Shown here piece by piece: positions 42,370 to 52,766 of a DNA stretch of 64,000 nt. Position 1 is the first letter of the stretch; each line of letters begins with the position of its first letter. Position numbers and translations under genes: made by a program. Under the pieces are notes generated by a model, which had not been told where the DNA came from, searched no databases, and saw nothing but the letters and a program-made list of their open reading frames with translations. Source of the DNA: Sulfurospirillaceae bacterium (lineage in GTDB: Bacteria > Campylobacterota > Campylobacteria > Campylobacterales > Sulfurospirillaceae); NCBI GenBank assembly GCA_028684065.1, contig JAQUGO010000001.1, positions 434,001 to 498,000 on the forward strand. Reading direction: 5' to 3'.

Positions 42370-43107
42370 ATGATGCCCCACTTCTACTCTGTGATTATTG
42401 GCACCGAATTACTCAATGGTCGCAGGGTAGACAAACACTTTACCTTCTTAAACACCGAACTTCTCAAACGAGGCTTAGTACATGTAAGCAATTTTGTCAT
42501 TAATGACAATCCGCAAATCATGCAAAACTGTTTCAATACAATTCTAGCTGACCCACAAAGTATTATGTTTTGCTTTGGAGGTCTTGGGGCAACACCTGAT
42601 GATTTAACTCGTCAAATTGCTAGTGATGTTTTTACAGCACAACCTTTAGCCTTACATGTAGAGGCAAAAGAGCTGATTGAAATGCAATTTGGCAAGGAAG
42701 CTTACCCTCATCGTATTACTATGGCCTATTTACCACCCAATGCTACACTTCTACCCAATGTGGTCAATAACGTACCAGGGTTTCAACTCTTTAACCGCTT
42801 TTTCTTTACACCAGGCTTCCCATCCATGGCATGGCCTATGATTACGAACGTTTTAGACACCTATTTCCCGACTCAAACAAAACCATTTAATGTCACATTT
42901 AAAATTGAATCTTCCGAGAATGATTTAATTGAGATTATGCAAGCACTGCCTAAAGAGCTTGAATTCTCTTGTCTTCCTCGTTTTGAAGGAGAAAAAAGAT
43001 CCGTTGAAATCTATCTTGCACATCCAGATGATAACACGCTGAAACTATGGACAGATTTTTTTAAAAGAGAAGCTTTATTAAAAGGGAAAATTATTAGGGA
43101 TTGTTGA
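42370..43107 (+). CDS. CinA/MoaB-like molybdopterin-binding domain protein
   Basis: The 245-residue product matches the N-terminal (COG1058) domain of CinA: IIGTELLNGRRVDKH, FGGLGATPDDLTRQ and the late NVPGFQLF and FTPGFPSMAW motifs. The C-terminal nicotinamide-nucleotide amidase domain of full CinA is absent, so it is a stand-alone form. Related proteins are proposed pyrophosphatases for ADP-ribose or NMN-type substrates. It follows adk by two bases and its end overlaps the convergent amiA gene by 14 bases. Confidence 0.85.
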   Translation: MMPHFYSVIIGTELLNGRRVDKHFTFLNTELLKRGLVHVSNFVINDNPQIMQNCFNTILADPQSIMFCFGGLGATPDDLTRQIASDVFTAQPLALHVEAKELIEMQFGKEAYPHRITMAYLPPNATLLPNVVNNVPGFQLFNRFFFTPGFPSMAWPMITNVLDTYFPTQTKPFNVTFKIESSENDLIEIMQALPKELEFSCLPRFEGEKRSVEIYLAHPDDNTLKLWTDFFKREALLKGKIIRDC

Positions 43108-44584
43108 TAAAGTATTTATCGATACCATCACTCACACCAGACACGAGTAGTTTTTGATAATTTAGATTAAAAATATTACTTGACTCTTCTGGATTGGTAA
43201 TATAACCTACTTCTATTAATACGGAAGGCATCGTAGCACCAACTAAAACCCAAAATGGTGCTTCTCTTACACCACCATCTTCAACATTGTATTTTTGCTT
43301 TGCACTTTGTAGCATCCCTTTTTGAATATCAATGGCTGCCTTATTTGAAAGCACTATTTTTTCACGATTTAATACATTTAAAAAGGTCTCTTTAGAATAG
43401 TAATTCATATCTTCCATATCAGATTTATTCTCAAGTGCCGCCACATTTTTCGAACGCTCTGAACGATCAGGAGAGAGAAAAAATGTTTCGAGACCTTTCA
43501 TTGAAAGTTGCTTTTCAGCATTGGGTGCAGCATTGGCATGTATTGAAATAAAAAGATCGGCATTCTTATCATTGGCTATCTTTGTACGATCTCTAAGATT
43601 AATAAAAACATCTCTATCTCTCGTTAAATACACTTTATAACCGCGTGCTCTAAGTTCTTTTGCTAATTGCAATGAGAGATCAAGAACAAGATGTTTTTCT
43701 TGTTTTTGTTTGTATCCAATGGCACCAGCATCTTTTCCGCCATGCCCTGCATCGATAACCACTACTTTATCTTTACGTGTAAACTTTCTAGTTGCTTGTT
43801 GTTGCGAAAGAGTGGTTGGACTAACTTTTGGTGTAGATTTATCAGCACTTTGTTTGGTTTGAGAGGCTATAGGTTTGGCCGCATTATTCGGTGTCGATAA
43901 AGATAAAATGACTTTATAATCATCAATAGATAGTGTTGTATCAAAAGGTGTCGTATTATCCAATACTACGCGAATCATCTCTTTTGTAAACTGACTAACA
44001 CGGAAGTTATGAAGTTTTTTAGGCGTCACTAGCTTAGGAGTAGAAAGTATCACAGAAGGAATGTCATAGACTTTTTTGTAGCTATTCGCACTCTTAAGCA
44101 CAAATGATTTAATTTTTTTTGTCTTCATCTCATCATCAAATTCCAAAATAATCTGGTCATCACTGCAAATGACATTATGGAGAACTGTTTTATCAGTATA
44201 AATTTTTTTAGGTTTTTCTTGACTCAGCATAGGTTCGGCGACATGCTGAGAAGGAAATACAGATTCTTCTTTTGGTGTGTGGGATGGGGATGTTTTTTTA
44301 TTCATCCCTCCTAATTCGGATTCATATTTAGTCGCATCAATTTTTAAGACATGTGCACATTTTATTAAACGCTCTAATGTCTCTTTTTTTAAGCCATCAT
44401 CATTGGCAATAATCGAGTGAATATAAACACTCTTAAGCCCATGAAATATCCGTAGCATTTCATCGCTGCTAGAATTGCGCATTTGAGCATCATAAGATTC
44501 TAACTGCTTTGTATAATTTGTGCTTGCAACAAGAGTCAAACATGTGAACAATAAAAAAAATAGAATTCTAACGTTCTTCTCCAT
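43094..44584 (-). CDS. amiA: N-acetylmuramoyl-L-alanine amidase (AmiA/AmiC type)
   Basis: This 496-residue periplasmic amidase separates daughter cells by removing stem peptides from glycan. It has a signal peptide (about 1-20), an AMIN-like cell-wall targeting region in the middle, a serine/threonine/lysine-rich linker and a C-terminal Amidase_3 domain (about 273-490). Zinc ligands and catalytic residues are visible: DAGHGGKDAGAIG, the glutamate in KQEKHLVLDL, SIHANA and VLIEVGYITN. Activity of such enzymes is usually gated by EnvC-like activators, and one is encoded with FtsEX further along. It overlaps the flavoprotein gene upstream by 17 bases. Confidence 0.93.
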   Translation of the reverse strand: MEKNVRILFFLLFTCLTLVASTNYTKQLESYDAQMRNSSSDEMLRIFHGLKSVYIHSIIANDDGLKKETLERLIKCAHVLKIDATKYESELGGMNKKTSPSHTPKEESVFPSQHVAEPMLSQEKPKKIYTDKTVLHNVICSDDQIILEFDDEMKTKKIKSFVLKSANSYKKVYDIPSVILSTPKLVTPKKLHNFRVSQFTKEMIRVVLDNTTPFDTTLSIDDYKVILSLSTPNNAAKPIASQTKQSADKSTPKVSPTTLSQQQATRKFTRKDKVVVIDAGHGGKDAGAIGYKQKQEKHLVLDLSLQLAKELRARGYKVYLTRDRDVFINLRDRTKIANDKNADLFISIHANAAPNAEKQLSMKGLETFFLSPDRSERSKNVAALENKSDMEDMNYYSKETFLNVLNREKIVLSNKAAIDIQKGMLQSAKQKYNVEDGGVREAPFWVLVGATMPSVLIEVGYITNPEESSNIFNLNYQKLLVSGVSDGIDKYFINNP

Positions 44585-45665
44585 GCACCAACTTTGCTAT
44601 TAACTCTTTGACACTAATAATTTCATTAAGCTTATACCCATTAGCACCTGTAAAGAAAAGCCCTGTTTCGACTTTACCTAAGTAAGCATCAGATAATCGA
44701 TCTGCTATACAATACCCTACTGCTTTTGCTTCTTGTCCACGATGACAAGGACTCACACAGTTACTGATACATCGAATGGCAGGGCCTTCTTTCTTTTCTA
44801 CCATTTGTATAAGATTTGTTCTAACACCTCGCGCAGGGTAACCAACGGGAGATTTAAAGAGTTTAATACTCTCTTTTGTTGAATTTAAAATAACTTCTTT
44901 AAAATTTTGATCAGCGTCACATTCATGCGTTCCGATAAAACGCGTTCCCATTTGTACACCATCAGCTCCTAAAGCCATCATTTTTTTAATATCTTCATGG
45001 TCCCAAACTCCACCGGCAGCAATCAGTGGAAAATCACCCCATGCTTTTATCTCTTCTTTAATAGGACCTATCAGATTTTCAAGTTGATACTCTTCCATTC
45101 CACACTGCTCATAAGTAAAGCCTTGATGTCCACCACTCAAAGGGCCTTCAACAACAATAGCATCAGGTAATCGATTATAACGTTGTGTCCATCGTTTGCA
45201 AATAATTTTAAGTGCTTTTGCCGAAGAAACAATAGGGACTAGAGCAATATCTGGATAATCAGCTGTAAACTCTGGCATATTCGTAGGTAATCCTGCACCA
45301 GTGATAATAATATCGGCCCCTGCTTCACATGCATCTTTAATAACTCGTGCATAGTCATTAATAGCATAAAGGATATTGACGCCAAGAGGCTTTGTACCGC
45401 AAATTTTTCGACTGTTGGCGATAATTGCGTTTAATCCTTCTTTAGAATAAAAATTTTCAACCTCAAAAGGACGTGAACTAATATCTTTTTTACTGAATTT
45501 TGAATTGTCATAATAACCTGTCCCTACAGTGCTCACAACGCCCAATCCACCTTCTAAACTCACCGTTCCAGCAAGTTTATCCCAACTAATACCAAGACCC
45601 ATTCCGCCTTGAACTATAGGGTTTTCAATCGTATGTTTACCAATTTTAAGAGGTTTAAAAGACAT
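44568..45665 (-). CDS. Flavin-dependent oxidoreductase, nitronate monooxygenase/FabK-like
   Basis: The 365-residue protein is a TIM-barrel FMN enzyme of the 2-nitropropane dioxygenase superfamily: NPIVQGGMGLGISWD, IITGAGLPTNMPEF, VEGPLSGGHQGF and AAGGVWDHEDIKKMMALGADGVQMGTRF. Members include nitronate monooxygenases and the enoyl-ACP reductase FabK; sequence alone does not decide. A cysteine cluster near the C-terminus (CISNCVSPC) is distinctive. It shares one base with the tyrS stop and overlaps amiA. Confidence 0.85.
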   Translation of the reverse strand: MSFKPLKIGKHTIENPIVQGGMGLGISWDKLAGTVSLEGGLGVVSTVGTGYYDNSKFSKKDISSRPFEVENFYSKEGLNAIIANSRKICGTKPLGVNILYAINDYARVIKDACEAGADIIITGAGLPTNMPEFTADYPDIALVPIVSSAKALKIICKRWTQRYNRLPDAIVVEGPLSGGHQGFTYEQCGMEEYQLENLIGPIKEEIKAWGDFPLIAAGGVWDHEDIKKMMALGADGVQMGTRFIGTHECDADQNFKEVILNSTKESIKLFKSPVGYPARGVRTNLIQMVEKKEGPAIRCISNCVSPCHRGQEAKAVGYCIADRLSDAYLGKVETGLFFTGANGYKLNEIISVKELIAKLVHGEER

Positions 45666-46870
45666 TATTCTACCTTTAGTTTTGCAAATTTTCGTTTACC
45701 GACTTGTACAATATATACACCTATTTCAAGTTGTAACTGTTCATCTTCAACTTTAATTTGATCAAGCTTCACAGCACCTTGTTTAATATCTCGTCGAGCT
45801 TGAGATGTTGAAGCTTCCATTCCACAATCTACGAGTGCTTTAGCAATCCAAATAGGAGCTTGCATACTATACTCTTCTAGATCTGTCGGTATCTCGTTTT
45901 GTGCATGTACGCGGTTAAATTCCACCTGTGCTTCTTGTGCTTTTGCTTCATTATGGTATCTCGTTACTAGTTCAATGGCAAGCATTTCTTTGACGCTTTT
46001 TGGATGCAATATACCACTTTCAACATCTTTTTTAAGAACATTTATCTCGTCAAGTGTTCTCATGCTCAATAACTCATAATAGCGCCACATCAACACATCG
46101 CTAATGCTTAAAATTTTTCCAAACATATCTGTTGGAGCATCAGTGACACCTATATAATTACCCAACGACTTACTCATTTTGTTAACGCCATCAAGACCTT
46201 CTAACAAAGGCATCATAATAACTGCTTGCTCTTTTCCTACATTATAAGCTCTCTGAAGATGACGACCCATTAAAAGATTAAATTTTTGATCTGTTCCACC
46301 CATTTCAATATCACATTTCATAGCGACACTATCATAACCTTGCAATAAAGGGTATAAAAACTCACTGATAGAAATAGGCGTTTGTGATTTATAACGTTTT
46401 TCAAAATCTTCACGTTCTAACATGCGTGCAACATTAAAAGTTGTCGTAAGCTCAACCAAGCCACTTGCCCCTAGTGCTTCAATCCATTCTGAATTAAACA
46501 TAACAATAGTTTTTTGTGGATCTAATACTTTGAACACTTGCTCTTTATAACTTTGAGCATTAGCTAAAACAATCTCTCGTGTCAATTTTTTACGTGTCTC
46601 ATTTTTACCTGTTGGATCCCCAATCATGCCAGTAAAATCACCAATGAGAAATTGCACCGTGGCGCCAAATTTTTGAAGTATAGCCATTTTTTGAAGTAAA
46701 ACAGTGTGTCCTAAATGTAAATCTGGTGCTGTTGGATCAAATCCAGCTTTGACAAAATAGGTTTCCCCTTTTTCAAAATAGTTCTTCAGTAGCGTAATAA
46801 TTCTCTCTTCATCAATAATTTCACTCACGCCACGTTGAATCTCTTTTAAAGCATTCTCAACCATTCCCAT
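45665..46870 (-). CDS. tyrS: Tyrosyl-tRNA synthetase
   Basis: This 401-residue class I synthetase charges tRNA-Tyr. The HIGH-type motif HLGHTVLL and the KMSKS motif NKMSKSLGN are clear, with the tyrosine-site features GGTDQKFNLLMGR. An S4 RNA-binding domain forms the C-terminus (about 338-400). It belongs to the TyrZ-like length class. It lies between spoT (26 bases upstream) and the flavoprotein gene. Confidence 0.97.
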   Translation of the reverse strand: MGMVENALKEIQRGVSEIIDEERIITLLKNYFEKGETYFVKAGFDPTAPDLHLGHTVLLQKMAILQKFGATVQFLIGDFTGMIGDPTGKNETRKKLTREIVLANAQSYKEQVFKVLDPQKTIVMFNSEWIEALGASGLVELTTTFNVARMLEREDFEKRYKSQTPISISEFLYPLLQGYDSVAMKCDIEMGGTDQKFNLLMGRHLQRAYNVGKEQAVIMMPLLEGLDGVNKMSKSLGNYIGVTDAPTDMFGKILSISDVLMWRYYELLSMRTLDEINVLKKDVESGILHPKSVKEMLAIELVTRYHNEAKAQEAQVEFNRVHAQNEIPTDLEEYSMQAPIWIAKALVDCGMEASTSQARRDIKQGAVKLDQIKVEDEQLQLEIGVYIVQVGKRKFAKLKVE

Positions 46871-46896
46871 TCATCTATCCTTTATTCTCTTTTACA

Positions 46897-49065
46897 TTAT
46901 TTTTGTGATTTATATGCATCATTGACTGATACAAATTGAATAATTCTATACTTTCCTTTTAAATTGTCTCTAATGGATTCCATGTTTTTATCGGGTAGCT
47001 CAAGAATCATCTCAAAATAATCGGCATGCCCTTCATCTTCAGCTTTTCCAAGTTCAATTGTAACGAGGTTGATTTGCATTTTAGCCAAATAAAGCAGAAA
47101 TGCCGCTAAAGAGCCTTTTTTGTTTTCTAAGCTTACAATCAATTTATAACGATCGGGTGCTTCTCTAGTCCATTTTGAAAAGACCATTGGCTCTTCATTA
47201 CTTTCCATTAAATGAGCAGCTCGCTCACATAACTTATGGTGTACAAAGACATCATTACCTCGTTTAAATCCAACGATATCGTCTCCTCGTTTAGGATGGC
47301 AACAATAATCAAAATAAACATTGGCAATATGATGATTCGAATAAATAACAATATTTTCAAATTTCTGTTTTTTAATTTTATAGCGGTCTTTTTTCAATAA
47401 AGGAAATAAAAGGGTGTCGTGATGGCCATGTTCTTTAAGAATATTAACGACTTCTTGAAAAAAAATAGAATCAATCGTTAATTTAAAAATTTTTTTTGTA
47501 AGGAGTTCACGATCTAGCCATGAGATAATACGATCTTCTGCGGCACTAAAAACATACGAAAGAATTTTAATGGCGGCTTTGTGATTGATATCTTTAATTT
47601 TCTGACGACAATTGGCTAGAATGGTACTTCGAGCTTTTCCTGTTTTAACGCTATTAACCCAACTGCAACGATACTTTGGTTCTTTGCATGTAACGACCTT
47701 AACAATATCACCATTTTTAAGCTCTGTTAACATAGGAACCTTCTGTTTATTTACATAGGCTTCATCAGCATAGGTACCAACTTCTGTATGCACTTCATAA
47801 GCAAAATCCAATACTGTAGCACCTCTTGGTAAAGTAAAAATATCTCCTTTTGGTGAAAAAACGGCAATATCTTCACTGTAAAGGTTATCTTTTGCCAGTG
47901 CATAAAAATCTTCAATGTTATCTACTTCACCATTTTGCTCATTTAAATCATTTAACCAATCAAGTTTGGGATTCAATCCACCTGATTTGTATTTCCAATG
48001 TGCCGCAACACCATACTCTGCTGTTTTGTTCATATCATAGGTTCGAATCTGTGATTCAACAATCGATTTATCATCAAAAACTGTTGTATGAATGGTTTGA
48101 TATCCGTTTTCTTTAGGGATTGCAACGTAATCTTTAAAACGCGAGATAAGAGGATTAAAATGTTGATGGATAATTCCAAGGGCTCGATAACAATCAATAG
48201 GAGTACGTACAATAATACGAATGGCAAGTAAATCAAGAATCTCTTCAATAGAGACGCCTTTTCGTTGCATTTTTAAATAAATTGAATAGTAGTGTTTAAT
48301 ACGTTTTTGTATCGTAAAATCACTTTCTATAAAACCTTCTTTAAGCATTAAATGCTTAATTTTTGAAATAAAGTGATTCAGTCGCAGTTGTAGCTGTTGT
48401 CCATGTTCTTTGATATAATTATCGATTTTTGCATACTCATTAGGCATTACATAGTAAAAACTCAAATCTTCTAATATATTCTTAATCGAAGAAATACCTA
48501 GACGATGGGCTATGGGAGCATAAACGACTAATGTTTCTTCACTAATACGTTTTTGTTTCATGGCATCCAATGCCTCAAGGGTAAGCATATTATGCAATCT
48601 GTCACATAATTTTACAACTAACACTCTAACATCACGAATAGAAGCGATAAGCATTTTACGAAAAGTTAAAGCAGATGCAACCAGGCGATCATTAGATGAA
48701 GAGGGGATAAGCTCAACATCACGGATTTCCATGATTTTTGTTAAGCCATCGACCAAATGTCCAACTTCTTCACCAAACAATGCCCTAATTTCTTCACTAG
48801 AACAACTCGTATCCTCAACAACATCGTGCAAAAGCCCTGCTATAATTGTTGCTTCATCACCACCTAAATAGGCAACAAAAACACAAACGAGCAGAGGATG
48901 AATTACATATTCTTCACCACTTTTACGGTATTGCCCCGTATGCTTTTCCATCGTAAAAGCAACTGCTTTCTCGATATTTTGAGTTTTTTTGATGTACTTG
49001 TATAAGAGTTCAACAGCTTGATCAGCCTGCTTGCACTCTTTAACAATCTCAACTAAATCTTCCAA
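46897..49065 (-). CDS. spoT: Bifunctional (p)ppGpp synthetase/hydrolase SpoT/RelA
   Basis: The 722-residue protein makes and degrades (p)ppGpp in the stringent response. It has an HD hydrolase domain with HTGQYRKSGEEYVIHPL and GLLHDVVEDT, a synthetase domain with RFKDYVAIPKENGYQTIHTTV, a TGS domain (about 385-445) and a C-terminal ACT domain (about 645-720). Both catalytic halves look intact, as expected for the single long RSH enzyme of this group. It sits with rpoZ upstream; the omega subunit is part of the ppGpp-binding site in many proteobacteria. Confidence 0.96.
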   Translation of the reverse strand: MEDLVEIVKECKQADQAVELLYKYIKKTQNIEKAVAFTMEKHTGQYRKSGEEYVIHPLLVCVFVAYLGGDEATIIAGLLHDVVEDTSCSSEEIRALFGEEVGHLVDGLTKIMEIRDVELIPSSSNDRLVASALTFRKMLIASIRDVRVLVVKLCDRLHNMLTLEALDAMKQKRISEETLVVYAPIAHRLGISSIKNILEDLSFYYVMPNEYAKIDNYIKEHGQQLQLRLNHFISKIKHLMLKEGFIESDFTIQKRIKHYYSIYLKMQRKGVSIEEILDLLAIRIIVRTPIDCYRALGIIHQHFNPLISRFKDYVAIPKENGYQTIHTTVFDDKSIVESQIRTYDMNKTAEYGVAAHWKYKSGGLNPKLDWLNDLNEQNGEVDNIEDFYALAKDNLYSEDIAVFSPKGDIFTLPRGATVLDFAYEVHTEVGTYADEAYVNKQKVPMLTELKNGDIVKVVTCKEPKYRCSWVNSVKTGKARSTILANCRQKIKDINHKAAIKILSYVFSAAEDRIISWLDRELLTKKIFKLTIDSIFFQEVVNILKEHGHHDTLLFPLLKKDRYKIKKQKFENIVIYSNHHIANVYFDYCCHPKRGDDIVGFKRGNDVFVHHKLCERAAHLMESNEEPMVFSKWTREAPDRYKLIVSLENKKGSLAAFLLYLAKMQINLVTIELGKAEDEGHADYFEMILELPDKNMESIRDNLKGKYRIIQFVSVNDAYKSQK

Positions 49066-49076
49066 TGTAATAGCTA

Positions 49077-49289
49077 CTAAACATCTAAAATTGAATCAAG
49101 CTTTACTTTACCTTCTGCGATTTCTAGCAATGCTATATCTGTAAATTTTTGCTTATTTTTATCGGCTTTGATTAACGGCTCTGCACCATTAGCTAATTGT
49201 TCAGCACGTTTTGATGTCATCAAAACTAACTTATAGCGATCATGCCCTACTAACGATAATGCTTTTGCGATTGTTTCTTCAATTCTCAT
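49077..49289 (-). CDS. rpoZ: RNA polymerase omega subunit
   Basis: I choose the ATG at 49289 because AAGGA lies seven bases upstream and [11 protein letters not shown] matches the usual N-terminus; a longer frame to 49343 runs into pyrH. The 70-residue protein has the family core [20 protein letters not shown] and the [15 protein letters not shown] helix. Omega helps assemble RNA polymerase. It lies between pyrH (one base away) and spoT. Confidence 0.93.
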   Translation of the reverse strand: MRIEETIAKALSLVGHDRYKLVLMTSKRAEQLANGAEPLIKADKNKQKFTDIALLEIAEGKVKLDSILDV

Positions 49290-49290
49290 T

Positions 49291-50034
<744 letters not shown>

Positions 50035-50078
50035 CTACACAGAAAACTTCTCTATTTTACCCTAAAAGACCTAAAAAG

Positions 50079-51299
50079 TTACTTTGTACTAATTAATTCG
50101 AGTGGGTCAATATGAAAGTTCTTTTGGGTTACTTCAAACGTTAAATCATTTGTCACACGCCCAATAATATAGCCTTTTTTTACTTTTTGTCCGACCTGAA
50201 TAGTAGGAGCAATTTTATCTAAATGGGCATAAATCGTGTAAATTTCGTCACTATGCTCAATAATAACAACCTTTTCCAAAGATGACGTATCTTTGGCAAA
50301 AATGACTTTCCCATTAAGAACACTTTTTACTGTGGCATCGGCTGTTTTTGATGCTAGAACAACAGATTCATTAAAAATTTTAATATTATAAATAGGGTCT
50401 ATATAATCACCAAATTTTCGCTTCACAGTATAACCGTCAAGTGGAGCAATTGTTCGTTCTCCAACATATCTTTTAACATTGCTATTTTGGTAAGAAGAAC
50501 CTATTTGTCGTATTCCTGAAGATGCTGTCGAACCCTTAGCTTTATCTTTATGGGCATTTTTTTCTGCAATGAGTTTATTATCTTCTTGAATTTTAATAAT
50601 TTTCAGTTTTTCAAGTGTTGTGCGTATCTCTTCTTTCTCTTTTTGCAAATCATCTAATTGCTTTTTATACCCTACTTTTTTAGCATTCAAACTCGCAATA
50701 GAGCTTTCTCTTCTTTTTTCTAATGCAATCAATTCTTCTTTTTTATTTTTTGCATTTTGTATCTCTTGGCGAATGCTTTTCACTTCATGGGTTTGCGAAT
50801 AAATTTGTTCATTCACTAATTTATAGTCTGAGGCTAATTTACCAAGCTCCTTTCGAATGATAATATCCATCTTTTGTAAAACATCGTCCACTAAAATACC
50901 ATCTTCATTATCGACATACCCACTATCTGAAATCAAATAAAAAGAGAAGTCTTCGGCAATAATTTTAATAATCTTATCTTCAAGATCTTTTTTTAAAGAG
51001 GAGAGCATTTGAGTATCTTGTGTCAATTTTTCAAGATATTGATACTTTTTTTGCATGGTTTCTTGCGAACCTGCAATATTTTTGACGAGTTCTTCTACTT
51101 GTTGCTTAATCTTTTCTATATTTTTTTCTTCATTGACGATTTCACTAGCAATATCTTGCAGTTTACCATGCAAATTTTGTTCGATTTTAGTCGTTTCTTC
51201 AAGACTTTTCGCTTTTTCATTTATTTTTTGAGCTGTATTACTTGCCCATAAAGCACTATATCCGAAAAGGAAAAAAAGTAAAAATAGCGTGTTTTTCAT
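50079..51299 (-). CDS. EnvC-like murein hydrolase activator (degenerate M23/LytM)
   Basis: The 406-residue protein has a signal peptide (about 1-19), a long coiled coil (about 20-250) and a C-terminal LytM fold (about 290-405). Zinc-binding residues of active M23 enzymes are largely missing: the HxxxD stretch is replaced by YNIKIFNES, and the last HxH reads TFEV, although HSDEIYTIYAHL remains. This is the EnvC pattern: a non-catalytic activator controlled by FtsEX that switches on amidases such as AmiA (encoded at 43.1 kb). It overlaps ftsX by four bases, so FtsE, FtsX and this protein form one unit. Confidence 0.85.
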   Translation of the reverse strand: MKNTLFLLFFLFGYSALWASNTAQKINEKAKSLEETTKIEQNLHGKLQDIASEIVNEEKNIEKIKQQVEELVKNIAGSQETMQKKYQYLEKLTQDTQMLSSLKKDLEDKIIKIIAEDFSFYLISDSGYVDNEDGILVDDVLQKMDIIIRKELGKLASDYKLVNEQIYSQTHEVKSIRQEIQNAKNKKEELIALEKRRESSIASLNAKKVGYKKQLDDLQKEKEEIRTTLEKLKIIKIQEDNKLIAEKNAHKDKAKGSTASSGIRQIGSSYQNSNVKRYVGERTIAPLDGYTVKRKFGDYIDPIYNIKIFNESVVLASKTADATVKSVLNGKVIFAKDTSSLEKVVIIEHSDEIYTIYAHLDKIAPTIQVGQKVKKGYIIGRVTNDLTFEVTQKNFHIDPLELISTK

Positions 51300-52117
51300 G
51301 CACGCCCTATTTTTTGTGAAACTAACGTTACTGCGAAAATCGAAAATAAAAAGGCTCCACCCATAAGAGCGCCACCTTCATAGATAATGTTAAACTGGGG
51401 TAAAGTAATTCCAAGTGACTCGGCAAAGGCTTGAACCATACTAATCTTTGGTAAAATAAAATAAAATACACTCACCAATAGTGCACTTAGCACCGAATCA
51501 ACAATTGCCATACGATATAACATAGCACTTTTCATAAAAAAAGAAGCTCCAAAAAGAGACATAATGCTCATACGCCTATTATGTTCATAGACCCAAATAC
51601 GTACTTGCTTAAAAATTAATAGCATTGAGATAAGTGCAATAAAGGTTGTAAAAACATAGGCTGTCGTTTGTAAAATTAAAAACATTTTAAATATTTTTTC
51701 ATGTGTTTTGGCAAACGTCTCTATGCGCGTAATAGAGGAAATTGCCCCTAATTTTGTTTTAATCTCTTGTATATTTTTTTGATTGGGCATGACCCCTAAT
51801 TTAATTGTATAAAATTTAGGTAAGGCTACCTGTAGCAATGCCAAATTTTTTGATGACATATCATTTTTTAAACGATCAAGAATTTTCTTACTACTGATTT
51901 CAGAAAGGGATGTGACTTCTGAAATTTGCTTTTTTAGGTCTTCTTCTTTAATTTCAATCGAAGAGACAATAACGATTGAGTAATCATTGGTTATTTTATC
52001 TGCATATTCATCAACGATTTTATTAATCACATTGGCAAATTGCAAGCAGAACAGTAATACGAACACTGATAGCATCACCGATAAATGGCTACTAATTGAC
52101 TTCATGCAAGACTCCAC
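51296..52117 (-). CDS. ftsX: Cell division protein FtsX
   Basis: This 273-residue membrane protein has four predicted membrane segments (about 11-31, 155-180, 200-225, 245-268) and a periplasmic loop between the first two (about 32-150) that in E. coli recruits EnvC. It works with FtsE to couple ATP use to cell-wall splitting at the septum. It overlaps ftsE by 26 bases and the EnvC-like gene by four. Confidence 0.9.
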   Translation of the reverse strand: MESCMKSISSHLSVMLSVFVLLFCLQFANVINKIVDEYADKITNDYSIVIVSSIEIKEEDLKKQISEVTSLSEISSKKILDRLKNDMSSKNLALLQVALPKFYTIKLGVMPNQKNIQEIKTKLGAISSITRIETFAKTHEKIFKMFLILQTTAYVFTTFIALISMLLIFKQVRIWVYEHNRRMSIMSLFGASFFMKSAMLYRMAIVDSVLSALLVSVFYFILPKISMVQAFAESLGITLPQFNIIYEGGALMGGAFLFSIFAVTLVSQKIGRA

Positions 52118-52766
52118 CTTCTAAGAAAAAGTGTTTATAATCAATACCTAAGGTTGCAGGAATATTATGCGTTACCACTAATATTGTTGTACCTAAATGC
52201 TCCTTTGCACCTTTTAGTAAATTCCAAATCACTTCACTCGAATAACTATCTAAATTACCCGTAGGTTCATCGGCTAAAATCAATACTGGATTATGGGCAA
52301 GGGCCCTTGCCATCGCTACTCTTTGTTGTTCTCCACCACTAAGTTCAAAAGGATATTTATTAACTTTATGCAACAACTTGACGTGCTTTAAAAGTTTATG
52401 TGCTTGTTTGATACACACACTACGGGAAAAGCCACCTATGATTAAGGGTAACATTACATTTTGTTCGACTGTCCACTCGTCAATTAATTTATAATCTTGA
52501 AAGACAACACCTAAATAGCGACGTAATACATTAAGTTTTGAGCTGGTTATATTTTTAAAATCAACACCACACACATTAAGTTCTCCACGCGTGGGCATTA
52601 AATCTCCATATAATGATTTAATAATTGTAGATTTTCCACTTCCACTTTTACCCGTAATAAAGACAAATTCATGCGCCTTTACAAGCATGCTTGCATCGGT
52701 AATAATTGGCTCATCTCTACCATAACTAATATTGAGCCCATTGGCTTTAATTACATAATCCATCAA
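52092..52766 (-). CDS. ftsE: Cell division ATP-binding protein FtsE
   Basis: The 224-residue ABC ATPase has Walker A GKSGSGKST (near 38-46), a Q-loop, the signature LSGGEQQRVAMARAL and Walker B VLILADEPTGNLD, followed by the switch histidine in VVTHN. It pairs with FtsX. It overlaps trmB by 20 bases and ftsX by 26. Confidence 0.94.
   Translation of the reverse strand: MMDYVIKANGLNISYGRDEPIITDASMLVKAHEFVFITGKSGSGKSTIIKSLYGDLMPTRGELNVCGVDFKNITSSKLNVLRRYLGVVFQDYKLIDEWTVEQNVMLPLIIGGFSRSVCIKQAHKLLKHVKLLHKVNKYPFELSGGEQQRVAMARALAHNPVLILADEPTGNLDSYSSEVIWNLLKGAKEHLGTTILVVTHNIPATLGIDYKHFFLEGGVLHEVN

Noticed and set aside
50079-51299. Active M23 endopeptidase
   Set aside because: The usual first histidine/aspartate site and the final HxH are not present, so an EnvC-like activator is the better call.
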